From assembly GCF_010183535.1 (NCBI RefSeq), contig NC_071333.1, positions 20,892,587 through 20,956,586 of the forward strand: a stretch of DNA of 64,000 bases, written 5' to 3'. The position numbers were made by a program, and so were the translations under genes. Of this stretch, positions 24,142 to 36,175 are shown in pieces. Source of the stretch: Caenorhabditis remanei. Its lineage: Eukaryota > Nematoda > Chromadorea > Rhabditida > Rhabditidae. The notes below the pieces were generated by a model. It did no database searches and was not told where the DNA came from. It worked only from the letters and a program-made list of their open reading frames with translations. The first letter of the stretch is position 1, and every line of letters starts with the position of its first letter.

Positions 24142-25010
24142 ACGATAAAAAAGAATGGATGCGCATCGAGAACGTGAAAATTACAGCAATCATTCAATCC
24201 GATTAGAAAATGTAAGTGATTCTTTATCGTAAACGTTGAAAACAGGCAAAATACGTGCATTTTTGGATTGAAAACATCAATTTTTGATGAGAAATACTTA
24301 TGAGCTACTCAAATATTTCAAAATTATAATTTACGAATCCAGACAACAATGTAAAACTGCAGCAAGAAATTTCAAGACGGTGCCATCAACGATAAGATAT
24401 TGATGCGATCAGGAAATGTTATTTTGATGAGACTGAGTCAAGGTAAGAGTACTATTTCTTTTATTAGTTCCAATAGTTTTATTTTCAGATGCTCTTTATC
24501 ATCATTCACTGCTCTTAGAAATTTGGTCAAGCCAAAGCTGTGATTGTAAAAACTTACCGGGATAATATCAAAATGTGAGCCTCCACAACGTCAAAACCGC
24601 TTCCTGGCTGTGTCGAGGTCCCTGAGAAATGGAAAACAAATTGGATTCGTGTGATAGGACAAATGATAATTCAACCACCATCTGCAGGTTTTCAATCGTG
24701 TTGGACTCTCATTTCTTTCAAATATAAACAAAAAAGTGAGTTTTTTGAGAATCAGTCCTAATGAACAAAACTGAAGAACAAAAATCAGGAGAGCAGGATG
24801 ATAATGAAACTTCGGAACCCTTCATGCCGATCCATTCATTCTGTGCCTGCTCGAACATGAAATCTGTCGTGACGAAAATGAACGGAGGTTGAGTTGAGCA
24901 ATGTACTGCGAATAGAACAAAAAATTCTCAAACAGTTGACAACTTCTTATTTCAGCTCGTCATGAACACGGAATGCAGTCCTTGACATACATTTTGATAC
25001 CAACTTGAAT
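24142..25010 (+). pseudogene. Decayed exon series, possibly T-box derived
   Basis: Several exon-like pieces with good donors and acceptors occur, beginning at ATG 24155 (MDAHRERENYSNHS) and including SGNVILMRLSQ, FGQAKAVIVKTYRDN and SAGFQSCWTLISFKY, but stops and phase breaks prevent one protein. The last piece loosely resembles the T-box strand pattern in which a Pro/Ser-rich segment is followed by W and SFxKxK. That identification is weak. FGQAKA also occurs in the relic near 2590 on the minus strand. Confidence 0.25.
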
Positions 25011-25069
25011 TTTCACAAACGACTCATGAGGAGAATTGCAGACAATTGAGAGGAGAAACACTGACCTAG

Positions 25070-25500
25070 TAGAATAGTAAGAATAAGACAGGCAGCAATA
25101 TCAGAAACCTGACTACAGTACAATTCATTATCAAAACAAAGGATTATGACAGAGAAGAGTGATTATTCCAGGTATTTAGAAGGGTATGAACCAGGTAGAC
25201 TCTAAAAAAGTTCTTTCAAGTAAATATTACAATAAAGTAAGTGAATATTGATGTTTGATCCTTATTGTAAATACCATGTTCTTCGAAAAACTGTTAATTT
25301 CAAAACAAAGAAAAAAAAGCAAATGATTCATAGTCCCTCATTGTTCTTTTTTCATACTCTGCAACGAATGCCCCCTTTCATTTTTCTCCCTCAATTTGAA
25401 ACGTTCTCATACTCCAAATTAATGTGATTTCCCATTTAGTCGAGTTCTTTTCACACATTAAATAAAAACATAACGAGTATGACATGCAGCATACATGGTC
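25070..25500 (+). repeat. Direct repeat, partner at 30890-31400
   Basis: Blocks such as CAAATGATTCATAGT(C/T)CCTC, CCCTCAATTTGAA(A/G)CGTTCTC and ACGAGTATGACAT recur in the same order and orientation about 5.9 kb downstream. Because the orientation is direct, this duplication is separate from the large inverted one. No coding potential. Confidence 0.6.
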
Positions 25501-25614
25501 GTCGGTCCCCTTTTTCCCTTTTTGTGTTTTTTTTTGTTTCATAGTTTCGATCATTGGTCTCTACTATTTCTCTCATTTGTTTTATTCAGAGTTTTCCTCA
25601 TTTTTGCTGTACAA

Positions 25615-26593
25615 ATGCCGATAGATCTTGTAAACAAGGAACGTCGATTCTCGTAAGTATCGTGAGCCTTCAGCCACTTCATAACTGTTTATTTTCAGGC
25701 CAGACTCCGAGAGCAGTCCGGTAGACCAAATACCTACCAAGCGTGACCCCGGTTTTTACGATCTTGAAAAAGTTTTGGATTGTGATAGAGTTGAATATCA
25801 AAAGCATCACGATGGCAGTACCCTTGTGTTGAAGAGATCAGATACCCGTGAGGCCCAAGTTAACGATCTCCATAAAGAGTTGGAACACTTTCTACGTCAC
25901 CAGATGGATATTTTGAAGCATTTCTCCCTCTCGGACGACCTCATGGAGTCTATTCATAACTGCTTGAAATCACGAGATGAGCTTCTGAAAGTTAAGGAGC
26001 TGACTCTGGAAGTGAAACGCTATGAGCATCTGAATATGGTGGTCAAACACTTGCATCCGGACTATTTGCGAGATATTCGTATTTTTACTGTCGCTGAAGA
26101 AGACATTCCAAAACCGTGGAACCTCAAAGACCTTAGTGAGTCTACCCAATGGGAAAAGGCCAAGACACTTCATATCGAAGGAATCTGTGTGAACATTCCC
26201 ATTCTGAATCTCCTCCACTTTTCAATAGTAGACGTCTCGATTCCTGTCATCACCACTTCGGATGCGATTTGGTTGCGAAATGTAAGTCATTTCTCACAAT
26301 TCCACTTAATGTTAGTTTAAAAATTAGTACTGTTCCAGACCGCTATCCATTCTTTTAAGCTACATTCCTTCCTTATTCAATTCCAATACTTTGAGAATGA
26401 GAGGGAACTCAATGATTCATTTGGACAGTGGTTTTGCCAAACGGAAACTCTAGACGGTGACAGATTCGTGTGGTGGTTCTCAACGAAAGGATCTGGTCAT
26501 GCAGTCAGAGTGATTTTTCAACAGAATCGGTACTTCAAGTTCACTAGAGTGAAGTTGAAAATGGCTCCAGACGATATTTTGATCATTCGTTGA
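25615..26593 (+). CDS. FTH/DUF38-domain protein lacking an F-box, 291 aa
   Basis: Exons 25615-25652, 25699-26281 and 26339-26593 keep one frame and give 291 residues. The body matches the nematode FTH (DUF38) module found after the F-box in FBXA proteins: LLKVKELTLEVKRYEHLN, then TQWEKAKTLHIEGICVNIP and LLHF, ending in an aromatic C-terminal segment (FVWWFS). The first exon encodes only MPIDLVNKERRFS, so there is no F-box, unlike the paralogue at 31714-34752. A TTATTCAG acceptor shortly before the ATG suggests trans-splicing. FBXA proteins are thought to be substrate receptors of SCF ubiquitin ligases. Without an F-box this one could not bind SKR proteins in the usual way, or its F-box exon has been missed. 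Confidence 0.75.
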
Positions 26594-26745
26594 TTTTTTC
26601 ACCGGTTACTTTGTTTTTTTTCGATGAAAAACTAATAAATAATGTTGACATCTGGCACAATTGTACTTCAGACGCTTCTTATGAGCTATCTTATTATGAG
26701 CATCTAAGATTCTAGTAGAAAAATCAAATTGCGCTCTAAGAAACA

Positions 26746-26935
26746 GTCACGCAACCCAAAAGAAGGGGTGGCCTATCATTCTTATATATAAAAGACAAGT
26801 GGTGTTTGTCTGTCTGTCTGAGGCGATGTCCGCAACGGTTTTGGAAAGAGAATAGAAACTGAGCCAGCGGGCAAAACCGAACTGCCGTGCTTTGGACAGC
26901 GACAGCCGCTTTAGACCACTCGGCCATGCGGGCAC
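26746..26935 (-). repeat. tRNA-like SINE head with GTCT-repeat tail
   Basis: The minus strand starts GCCCGCATGGCCGAGTGGTC, which has the A-box layout of a Leu or Ser tRNA. A CTGTC/GGCAG stem follows, but the loop is far too long and no GGTTCGAATCC B-box or matching acceptor stem is present, so it is not a working tRNA. It continues into a segment ending with repeated GTCT (TTTGTCTGTCTGTCTG on the plus strand at 26805). This head-plus-tail form suggests a tRNA-derived short interspersed element. Confidence 0.45.
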
Positions 26936-27599
26936 GTTTGAGAAAGTGTGGCCACGTGAATGAGGAGAGGCCAGCCGACTGAATCGCCGAAGGCGAGGCA
27001 GATAGGCTGGTCTAACATAAAAGAGAAAAACATTAGTGAGTCGTTTTCGTTAAAAGTCAAAACAAAAATCCGTTGCAAATATGGAAAGGTGAAATACAGG
27101 TGCAGACAAACGTTGAATGATCCGAAGTCAAAGCAAAATGCGCGAATGTTGCACTGGAGAACGTTTTGGACCTCTTTCTTTCTACTTGTCCGTGGTCTTT
27201 TCTTGATTTCTCCGCCTCGCCTATCATTGCTTGCAGGATTCATATTTATTGCTGTTGAGCCCCGAAGTGACATATTTTTTCTTTTCCACTCATTTTTTTC
27301 TCCCCAGATCACAACAAATTTCCAAAACTGGGGTGAAAATCCGTCAAGTCGTTCAGAGAAAGAAGGGGTAGTTCAGTGGCTAAACAGAATAAAGTGGAGA
27401 TTGGATGGGTGGTATGCGACGGAATGAAAGAAAACAAAACGAGAGACATACTCGCAACTTACTAAAGGACTACAGTGACGTAGCTCGACCTTCTAAAACT
27501 GTTGTTTTCAATTCGATAACGCCAGAAACGGCGCTTAATTCACTAGACAATGATGATATAGAGAAGTTGGATGGAAACTTTATTGGGAAATATATTTTT

Positions 27600-28330
27600 T
27601 TAACGTTACATTGAGAAAGTGAAATGCAGATAGATTATTTGAGAAAAGAAGAAGAAGAAAAAGAAAAAAAATGATGAGCCGAATGGGAAGAAGGGAGGAA
27701 TGTGAAGGACAATAAGAAAAAAAGGATATCAAAATAACCGGGGGAGTGTACCGAATCTTATAATAATTAGTTTTACAATATTTCAAAGCGGATAGTAGGT
27801 GGACAATGATACTGGGACAATTCTAGACTCTGAAATAGGTAATTCGTGGAGTTATTGTCAGAGTAAAATACATTTGCAGACACCGAATTCTTGACCGGTT
27901 GAGTCTGGTTTGACCTGGGAACTGAATAAGTAGGGAAAAAGTGGAAAGGATCAATTAAAGGGGTGAAACAGAGAAAAGAGTAAAACGATTGGGTCGTAAG
28001 GATATAGCTGAAGAAGAGGGACGGAACAGGACAGAACAGGATCGTTTTTCTGCTTGGGACTGAGAGAGGGGAGCGAAGAGATAGTGGAAAAAACCAGGAC
28101 ATTACAAAAGATAAAGGGAAGTGAAATGCAGTTAGATTATTTGGGAAAACAGGAGAAGAAAGAAAATTAGGATGAGCCAAATAGGAAGAAGGGAGGAGAG
28201 AGAGAGAGCGACAATAATGTAATTGGAAAAGAAGTATCAAATTCATCGGGGAGGGCGGTACCGAATCTTATCAAAATTAGTCTTACGAAAGTTTAAGGCG
28301 GGGTGTAGTAGATGGTAAAGGATCCTGGGA
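27600..28330 (+). repeat. Two tandem diverged repeats, third partial copy at 30340-30540
   Basis: A unit of about 510 bp starting near GTGAAATGCAGATAGATTAT (27618) recurs at 28120. Shared marks are GGAAGAAGGGAGGA and TACCGAATCTTAT, followed by CTGGGACAATT. The interval between (27845-28100) matches 30340-30540 in the same orientation (AAACATTTGCAGACA, GGGACGGAAC). Purine-rich, with no gene. Confidence 0.5.
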
Positions 28331-28333
28331 CAA

Positions 28334-29936
28334 TTACATATCGTCATTGTTTCCATTTTCTTCGTTTCTCACGTAATCATCATTCCTTTCATGATAATTT
28401 TCCTCCATTTCAAAATCACTGTCAACCAGTGGCGTTCTCGCTGCTCTCCTCAATTTTCTCTCGAACTTAGCCTTTCGATCTCTTGCGAGATTCATGAAAG
28501 AAACTACCTGAAATTTTAACGATTCGCTATAAGATTTTAATGAAATTCACTCACTTGAGCTCCATGAACGTTTGTTTTCAATACTATTTTCCGTGTTAAT
28601 TCCGCCAACTTCTTCTTCGAGGTTTTGTTGTACTTTTCCTCGTACTTCATAAGTGTTTTCATCTGGCACGGCAACGGGAACCCTTTGGTCAAGAAAGCAT
28701 CCATCGCTGTTTTCCTCATTTTTTGGAGGTCCGCCTTCATCTGAAAATATTTGTGTGTTGTTTTTTCAAAATATTGGTAATATGTTATTGAAATCGTACC
28801 TTTCCTTCTTTATATCCCAGTGCCATACTGATCTGGGTTCTTTTCGTCCCACTACACCACTGGTGTTTAGAAAATAGTTCCTTCATGTGTTTCCTGTATT
28901 CCCGTTGTTTCTCTTGAGCTTTCTGAAACGCACATTTTGAAACTAATTGTATAGATTGAAACACACCAGATTTTCAGGTTGGCGACCGTTTTCAGCTCGT
29001 TCGGTTTTCAATTGGCCCGTGATAGTTCCATACACGGCTATTTTTATCAGAAAAAAACAAGTGATGATAAAATTTTTGAGTAAACTCTTACTGGATTGAA
29101 TTCAATCTGCAACATGTCTGCTAATACAGCAATTTGAGCATCGGTTGGCTCTTCATTATAAGTTGCACAGAATCTTCGAAGTGCTTCGGCATTGAAAGAA
29201 TCTTCGAAGATGCGTTTATCCTGGAAGTTTAAGTTGAAGAACGTATTGGGATCACACCGGTTTTTGTGTCAGCAGCGCTACAGTATCCAAGTGGGGAACC
29301 CCCGTGCTGTCATTTAGCTCAATACCTGACCACATGTTCTCTTTTTACCTCCATACCGTTTTTTTCAGTTTTCACCCAGTTTTTAACAAGTGTTTTCCTA
29401 TGTTCTTCTCTTTTTATCCCTTTTTTCTCATTCCTTCCCTCTCTACGTTAACGACTACTCCTCACATCTCACTTAAACACGAACTCATACTCCTAAGCAT
29501 GTCGCCTCATTTTTTCTGACTTTGGCTTGTCACACTATTGTCAAAAAGGCATTAGAGCATCAATGTTTAACTTACTATTTGAATGCGTTGTCCTTCATCG
29601 TTGATCACATAGTAGACCGTTGGGCGAAGTGTCGAATCTTCAGAACTCGTGGAACTGGTGCTGCGTCTCGTGCGGCATCTCGTTTGCTCCTGGAATCAAA
29701 TAGTTAATAATTCAACTAGCAGTAAATATGAAATTTAAGAGAAGGAAATTTGGGCATATCATACCATGTATTCATCACCCGAAAAATCAGAGCCGAGGGA
29801 GGACAAGGAGCTTTCGGACGGTGAACGAGAGAGAGAAGAAGCCGGGGATCTTTCGGAAGTTCTTTCGGACGACTGAAAAAAGTTGTTGTTAGCCTATTCA
29901 ACAAAAAAATATATATATGTAACTTACTTTTGTCAT
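28334..29936 (-). CDS. Divergent protein with homeodomain-like segments
   Basis: Minus-strand exons: 29936-29928 (MTK), 29872-29765, 29689-29576, 29220-29092, perhaps 29037-28967, 28922-28800, 28740-28555 and 28507-28334. All except the questionable one are multiples of three and join in phase, giving about 280 aa. Residues about 4-60 are Ser/Arg/Glu rich. The exon at 29220 resembles the first two helices of a homeodomain (ALRRFCATYNEEPTDAQ), and the C-terminal part pairs a helix-loop-helix with the basic QVVSFMNLARDRKAKFERK, reminiscent of a recognition helix, although the canonical WFxN is absent. The tail is acidic. The exon at 29037-28967 is 71 nt, follows a weak AATAG acceptor and would shift the frame if included. 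Homeodomain identity is tentative. Confidence 0.55.
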
Positions 29937-30889
29937 CGAGATGGAGTACGACATGTTCTATCGTATCGAACAAGAGTGGAACAACAGATGGTTTAGTCTG
30001 AAACGTCATGAAAAATCAATAAAAATGATATAAAATCAGTCGAAGAAGAAGAAAACAAATAAATATGAAAGTGAGGAAAATGAAGGAAAGATTCGGGTGT
30101 CGCATATATCAAAATTTACGGCTTGTGAATATATGTGTGTTGGAAGGGGGTGGTGACCAACTGTACCACTTCTCTCGCCTTCTCTTCCATAATTTGATGT
30201 CATGACCTTCTACAAGTTCCTCACTCAATGCACAGATGTTCTTTTTACCACACCGCATTTGTTCATCGCGCAAAATACTTCCCGAAGAAAAAACAAAAGG
30301 GAGCCGGCTTTGGAGCAAACAGGTGGACGTATACATCTCTCATCAAGGGTCTATAACAAGTTATTGCCGGAGTAAAAAACATTTGCAGACATCTGAATCT
30401 AGACTACAAAATAGAAAAAAGGGAGAAGGCAAAATGTTTGGTGGTAAGGAGAAAACTGAGGAAAGGGACGGAACGGGGCCGCTTTTCTATTTGTGACTGT
30501 AGGAGGGGAGCTAGAGAAATAGTGGGGGAGACTTAGAAAAGTCCGCAGGAATTCTGGAAACGAGCGAACGGAATGGTGTTTGGTCGCTTAGACCAAGAGG
30601 TGCATGAGTCATCTAAACAATATAATGCTTGAAGGAATCGAAGGAAACTAATAATGTGAAGACCTGATATAGTGTATCCGAAGTCAACAAGTTCATTGAA
30701 AACACCATCAACAGGTTTTGTAGCATCTGCTGAATCCTGGAGCTCATTTCGACTAAGACAAAAATTTCGGCAACTCCGTGAAATCAGCTTAGAGATCTTC
30801 GCATTTCTACCAGCCGTCCAACAACTGTGAGCCCAACTGTGCTGCCTTCCAGCAACTATGAACCTAACTGCATATGACACAGACGAATA

Positions 30890-31400
30890 AGTTTTCCAGA
30901 CATTTAGAGGAATAGAAACCAGGTTGACTCTCGAAAAAATGATATACTTTTAACGGCTGGTCAATGTGCTAAATGACCAGTCTAGTTTTCTAGGAATGGA
31001 TTTCGAGTCAAGTTGGGGTTACGGGTCGAGACCTACATGATTGAAAAGGAAATTGACTGGGAATTTCAAAACTATTTTCTAATTTTGCTGAACGCATCCA
31101 GCAATCAAAAAAACTGAGCTCAAAGATCAAGATCGTACTGCCTAGAACTATGTTATGGCTTGATGTTCCATCTCTTATTGTAAACACCACGTCTTCAGAA
31201 AAACACCGATTTTCAAAACTCAAAAAACAAATGATTCATAGTTCCTCATTGTTTTATTTGCATACTTCAACAATTTTTCCCTCAATTTGAAGCGTTCTCA
31301 AACTCCAAAATAATATGACTCCCAATTTCGTGGTTCACACACATAAAAACAACATTACGAGTATGACATTTAGCACACAAGAATGTTGACCCCCACTCTT
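30890..31400 (+). repeat. Direct repeat, partner at 25070-25500
   Basis: Same orientation and block order as the upstream copy. Here the segment lies downstream of the 3' end of the minus-strand F-box gene. No gene seen between 30540 and 31714. Confidence 0.6.
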
Positions 31401-31713
31401 TTCGGTTTCTTAATGTGATCAACAACTGATTAGATCTTGAGAAAACGGTCCGGTCATGACTTTTCTGCTGGTACCAAAATGAGTAAAAAACGAAATTTCT
31501 CAACCCGAAAATTTCCCAATTTGTTTAAACTTTGCTTCAAACTTGAGTGAATGGACAAAAGAAATCAATTTTTGAACTTTCACCCAAGTTTTAAAGTTGT
31601 ATCACACTGAAATAGAATTTATTGGCACTTATCAAGCATCAAGTATACAAAAATTGACAGAAAGTGTATATTTATCACATATTATTGTTCTGTCAAATGA
31701 TATTTGGCTAAAA

Positions 31714-34700
31714 CTACACAATTATGGTGATATTTTGAGCTTCCAGTCCATTTGTTTTCGAAAATTCAATCGATTTATCATTGGTGATGATAACTTCAAC
31801 AATCCGGTCGTCATCAGCCACGGAGAACCACCATTTCCTCTCTCTATCGTTATCAGCTGTCAGTTGCACATCTGGTTCACCCAGAACTTCGAGGAGATAC
31901 TGTTCGTCGTAGTAAACTTCGAAGCCAAGAAAGAAATAATCGAAATGGTGAGAATGAACTGCAGTCTGCAAACATATAACGTGTTCTCTGTAAGACTCGA
32001 GCAACATGTGCCATAGGAACAGATTCTTTTATCAGCACGTACTATGGGTCTTCGGTAACCCATATGCAAAATTTTGGTGCCCACCTACCGGTCCCTGGGT
32101 TACTGTAGGTGCTCAAAGGTGCAAAACTTAAATTTTTTCTTTCGAGTCGAAGAAGCCCAATTTTTTTAGTGTAGTTTATATACGTTTATTGTAGTTTTTC
32201 CACAAAGTTTCAAAAAATTTCCAAAAAATTTTGTCGAGTTTTTCGCAAAAAAACTAACTTTTTGGAGCATTTTATCTCTATTTTTAAAATTTTCGGATCT
32301 TAAAACAAAAAACACCCTCGGCAAACTTTATTTAAAATAAAAGTCTTCTGATGAGTTTACAAATAAATGTTATTTGAATAAATTTTAAGTCTGTGCGAAG
32401 GTCGAAAAGTGCCCATGTAAAGTACTGAAAATTTCAAAATAGAAGATAAGTCGATTTTCTTTATCAAAATGACTAGATCATTGTTTTTTGAACATTTTTT
32501 GTATTACACTTTTCTTACTAACTTTACTGTATTCTTCTAAAATTTTGAGTTTTTGCCAAAAAATCACTTTTTTCAACATTTTTTCAAAAATAGTTTTTCG
32601 CTATTTTGCAACCTTGCGTTTAGGTCCAAAAATCTCCAAAATGAAAAATAAGTTTTATATTTACATATGTATGTGCACATCACTCAAGGCAAGACGTTTT
32701 TCAAAAATGATCACTTTCTGATTTCACGAGTAATGTCAATTTTTACGTTATGACTCGTATCTTTCCAGGTTTCAGTTTTGGTAAATTGGTGTATTCAGAT
32801 TTTTTGTAGCCTACGTCTTCACCTTCTTAGATCATTTTAAATTTATAGAAGTCCTTCGAAGTGAATAAAGTTACAATGTCTCAAAGTGACTCTATCAAAA
32901 AAAAATCGACCAACAAATAAAAAGTGTGTGCAACTTCCTGGAAACGGAGTTGTTACACGTAAAACATATAGTTTCTTTGTAGTCTCAATAAGGTCTATCT
33001 TTTCTCAAGATATCGTCGACAATCTCGCGTTTCATTCTGGGCCAATACCTTGTCAAAGAAAAAGAGGGTCTTCTTCTTAACAAAAAAGGAAAAACTATTC
33101 CCAGCTCACATATTAGTGTCAAAGTGAACAAAAACACATAATCGCAGCAATTTCCAACGCTATAAATAAAGAAAACTAACATCATCATTGAAGGTTAACA
33201 TTTTAAAAATTTTGAAAAAAATTTTTTTTTGGCAAAAACTCAAAATTTTAGCAGGATACAGTAAAGTTGCTAAGAAAAGTGTAACACAAAAAATGTTCAA
33301 AAAACAATGATCTAGTCATTTTGATAAAGAAAATCGACTTATCTTCAATTTTGAAATTTTCAGTACTTTACATGGGCACTTTTCGACCTTCGCACAGACT
33401 TAAAATTTATTCAAATAACATTTATTTGTAAACTCATCAGAAGACTTTCATTTTAAATAAAGTTTGCCGAGGGTGTTTTTTGTTTTAAGATCCGAAAATT
33501 TTAAAAATAGAGATAAAATGCTCCAAAAAGTTAGTTTTTTTGCGAAAAACTCGACAAAATTTTTTTGAAATTTTTTGAAACTTTGTGGAAAAACTACAAT
33601 AAACGTCTATAAACTACACTAAAAAAATTGGGCTTCTTCGACTCGAAAGAAAAAATTTAAGTTTTGCACCTTTGAGCACCTACAGTAACCCAGGGACCGG
33701 TAGGTGGGCACAAAAATTTTGCATATGGGTTATCGAAGACTCATAGTGCATGCCCACAAACTGTGTAAACCCAATCTTTCCTGTGGGCTCTACGCCCTAC
33801 ATACAGTGGTGATGCTCGAATCTTACGGAGAATAGGTTATATATCATTAATTTTGTGAGTGAAAAGCTGAATAACTATACCTGACGTAGCGAAATGACGT
33901 CTTCCGCTGATATTCTTTGAATAAAGACTTCGAATCTGCAGAAATGTAGCAGATCCCGGATTGGAATAGACACCGTCATGTTTTCAATGTACAACTCCCT
34001 TGCGTTCATCCACTGATCGAGAGTTGAAAAGTTATGAATGTCCCAAATTCCTTCATCTGCAGTTTCGGTGACTGGCTTGGAAAGACGGATTGTTCTCAGC
34101 GCTTCACTGTCAATAGAGGAGAGTATTCGTTTGAAATTACTTGTATGCGGACATTCCAGTGTAAGCTCTTTCACTTTAAGAGGCTTCTCTCTCGATTCCA
34201 AATATGTGGCCATTTTGTCAAAAAAGACATTATAAAGTGAAGAAGTGAACTTAAAAGAAAATGCTTCCAGTGTCTTTCTCTGATGCTTCAAAACCAATTC
34301 CAAGTCATCCTCAGATCGTTCCACTATTCCCTTGCCGGTCAATAAGGTTGTCTTGCTTGCAGTGACAAGACATCCTTCATCATGTTTTTGGTAGTCTACT
34401 TCAACATAGCGCCAATGGCTTCCCAGCTCCACGTGGATCCCTCCGTCATTCTCCTGCACAATCACTACCAGTAAATTGGATTCGGGATTTTCGGAGTCAA
34501 TAAAATAGGTGAGTTTTGGATGGATCTTGCGGTATGATTGCCTGGAAAGACAATTTTGAAAAATATTCTAGTTTGGACCACTATTTCAAAAACCAATGAA
34601 AATTAGTACAAAAAAATGATCGAAAGAAACTTTTCCAGTATAATATTCCGATAATCCAGCAAAAAAACTTACATTTCAATGAAATTAGAACCCATGAAGA

Positions 34701-34752
34701 TTTTCCTCAACGCTGGAGCGGGTAGGTTTTGTAAATTCGGCTGTGAATGCAT
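31714..34752 (-). CDS. FBXA-type F-box protein with FTH/DUF38 domain, 330 aa
   Basis: Exon 1 34752-34673, exon 2 34541-33881 and exon 3 31965-31714 keep one frame. The N-terminus is a short F-box (LPAPALRKIFMGSNFIE followed by SYRKIHPKLTYFID). The FBXA linker VVIVQENDGGIHVEL comes next, then the FTH module with KPLKVKELTLE, TLDQWMNARELYIE, LLHF and SAEDVISLR, and a C-terminal WWFS segment. The acceptor TTTGCAG of exon 3 is at the position homologous to that of the paralogue at 25615-26593. The second intron is 1915 bp because a 1.7 kb palindromic element has inserted in it (about 32045-33752). FBXA proteins are presumed SCF ligase receptors; the target is unknown. Identity to the left paralogue is low, so this pair is older than the near-identical duplicated blocks. 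Confidence 0.8.
32045..33752. mobile_element. Palindromic DNA transposon inside an F-box gene intron
   Basis: Arms of about 550 bp (32050-32610 and 33190-33750) are near-perfect inverted copies: CTATGGGTCTTCGGTAACCC at the left pairs with the complement GGGTTATCGAAGACTCATAG at the right, and long blocks such as CTACCGGTCCCTGGGTTACT match throughout. The centre (32620-33180) is unique and has no recognisable transposase. A target duplication is not clear (GCACGT and GCATGC flank the ends). Foldback or MITE-like non-autonomous element. Confidence 0.75.
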
Positions 34753-35950
34753 CTCCTATAAGTAGGAAAATGGTAAAAAGGGAAAAATGAGAAGTAAAAA
34801 ACAAAGGGGGAAAGAGGAACGCGCAATGAGAATGGACTTTTGATAGTCGCGGATGTGTACAAATAGAGGGCGCGGCGTTGACTTCAAAGGAGGGCGCCAA
34901 AAAATAATGTGAGGTGTGCATCATAAAAATTGTCTTGGGAACGAAATATAGTAATATTTTGCGGTTATTTCGACATTCATGGATTTCTTCTTTGATTTCT
35001 GAAGAGGGAGAAGTAAATTATGAATAAAATTGGAGGGGATTGTGAGCAAAAGATTCTATAAAGTAGTAATTGTCAGGAACAGTTATTTTCGAAGAGAAAT
35101 GGTGTGTTACTGTAACGCCTGTTGAATTTCTGAAAAATGAAGAGAAACCAAAAGAAATAGGAGCGGTGTGGCCCACCACTTCAATAAATTCTGTGCAGAT
35201 TGATTCACATATGTTCTTCATTCATTCCCTTATTTCTGTGAGTACCCTGCCGAATACCTGGCTTGAATAGGCACAGGTCTCTGTCTCTAGACAAGATCAA
35301 ATTCTCTGAAATGAGCCCACTGGAAACACATATTACTGCTGTTTTAAGATAACAATGTGTAATAGAAAAGTTATGTACTTGTGTATCTGTTAGTTTCAAC
35401 TCAAACATCCACTTTTGTAGTTAATTTTGTAGTAGTTGAGATTTTTGAATGACACCTATCCGATGATTGTTGAAAGAACTTTTTTTTTATAGGTGCCCGG
35501 AGCAAAATTCAGAGCCAAATTATGGAACCTGAAAGCCAAAATGAATTTGCTGCCACAAAAAATGCGTCAACTACAAAAATGGAGGTTTATTCAGATGCGG
35601 TACAAAAATGACCACATACTTTAGCATGGTTTTCCAAAAAACCGTTTCAATTTTAATATAATGGATTTTTAAGTGCCTGCAGCCAAGAATATCTCCAAGA
35701 ATATCTGAAGCATATTTTGTTTCATAATGGCCAACACACCGAGTTATTGTCCCAATTTCCATGTGTATGGTACTATTTATTGGCTTTTCATCAATGCCTC
35801 TGAAGATATTTATTCGGGACGGATTTCTGTCAAAAAATTGTTTCAGGCTATGTGGTGGGTCATGAATACGGTGTTCCAGCACACTTACTTACGTTTTATT
35901 CTTTAATGGATATCAACCCAGAGCTTTGGTAACTCCCTTTTGCAAACATA
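34753..35950. other. Intergenic, promoter side of the F-box gene
   Basis: No supported gene. 34790-34930 has an AAATAG motif and purine-rich runs upstream of the minus-strand start and may hold its promoter. The open frames at 35018-35270 and 35571-35882 lack splice or family support. Confidence 0.35.
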
Positions 35951-35952
35951 TG

Positions 35953-36175
35953 ACCCGTAAAACCTTCAATAGAGGTGTCTCCAGCAAAGCCTATTTAACG
36001 CGGTATATCATTTTTCTCAAAGAAGATATCAAAAAGTTGCCAACAGACAAAATATAGCTGAATATTAGTAAAATATTTCTTTAGTTAGAGAACATTTGAT
36101 AGCTCTTAAACAGTTGAGATATCGTGTTTCAAACTATTGCTACCGGGGGCTCCCTCTATTAGAGGTTTTACGGTA
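35953..36175. mobile_element. Probable MITE, about 220 bp
   Basis: The left end CCGTAAAACCTTCAATAGAG pairs with the right end CTCTATTAGAGGTTTTACGG. The right side is followed by TA, while the left flank is altered (ATGAC). This fits a small, slightly decayed Tc1/mariner-type element. Confidence 0.6.

Noticed and set aside
26746..26935. tRNA-Leu or tRNA-Ser gene
   Set aside because: The D-arm sequence fits, but there is no B-box, no T-arm and no acceptor stem pairing; called a SINE-like repeat instead.
26911..27427. 133- and 155-codon frames on opposite strands
   Set aside because: They overlap the tRNA-like repeat and adjoining repeat DNA, and show no introns, start context or motifs.
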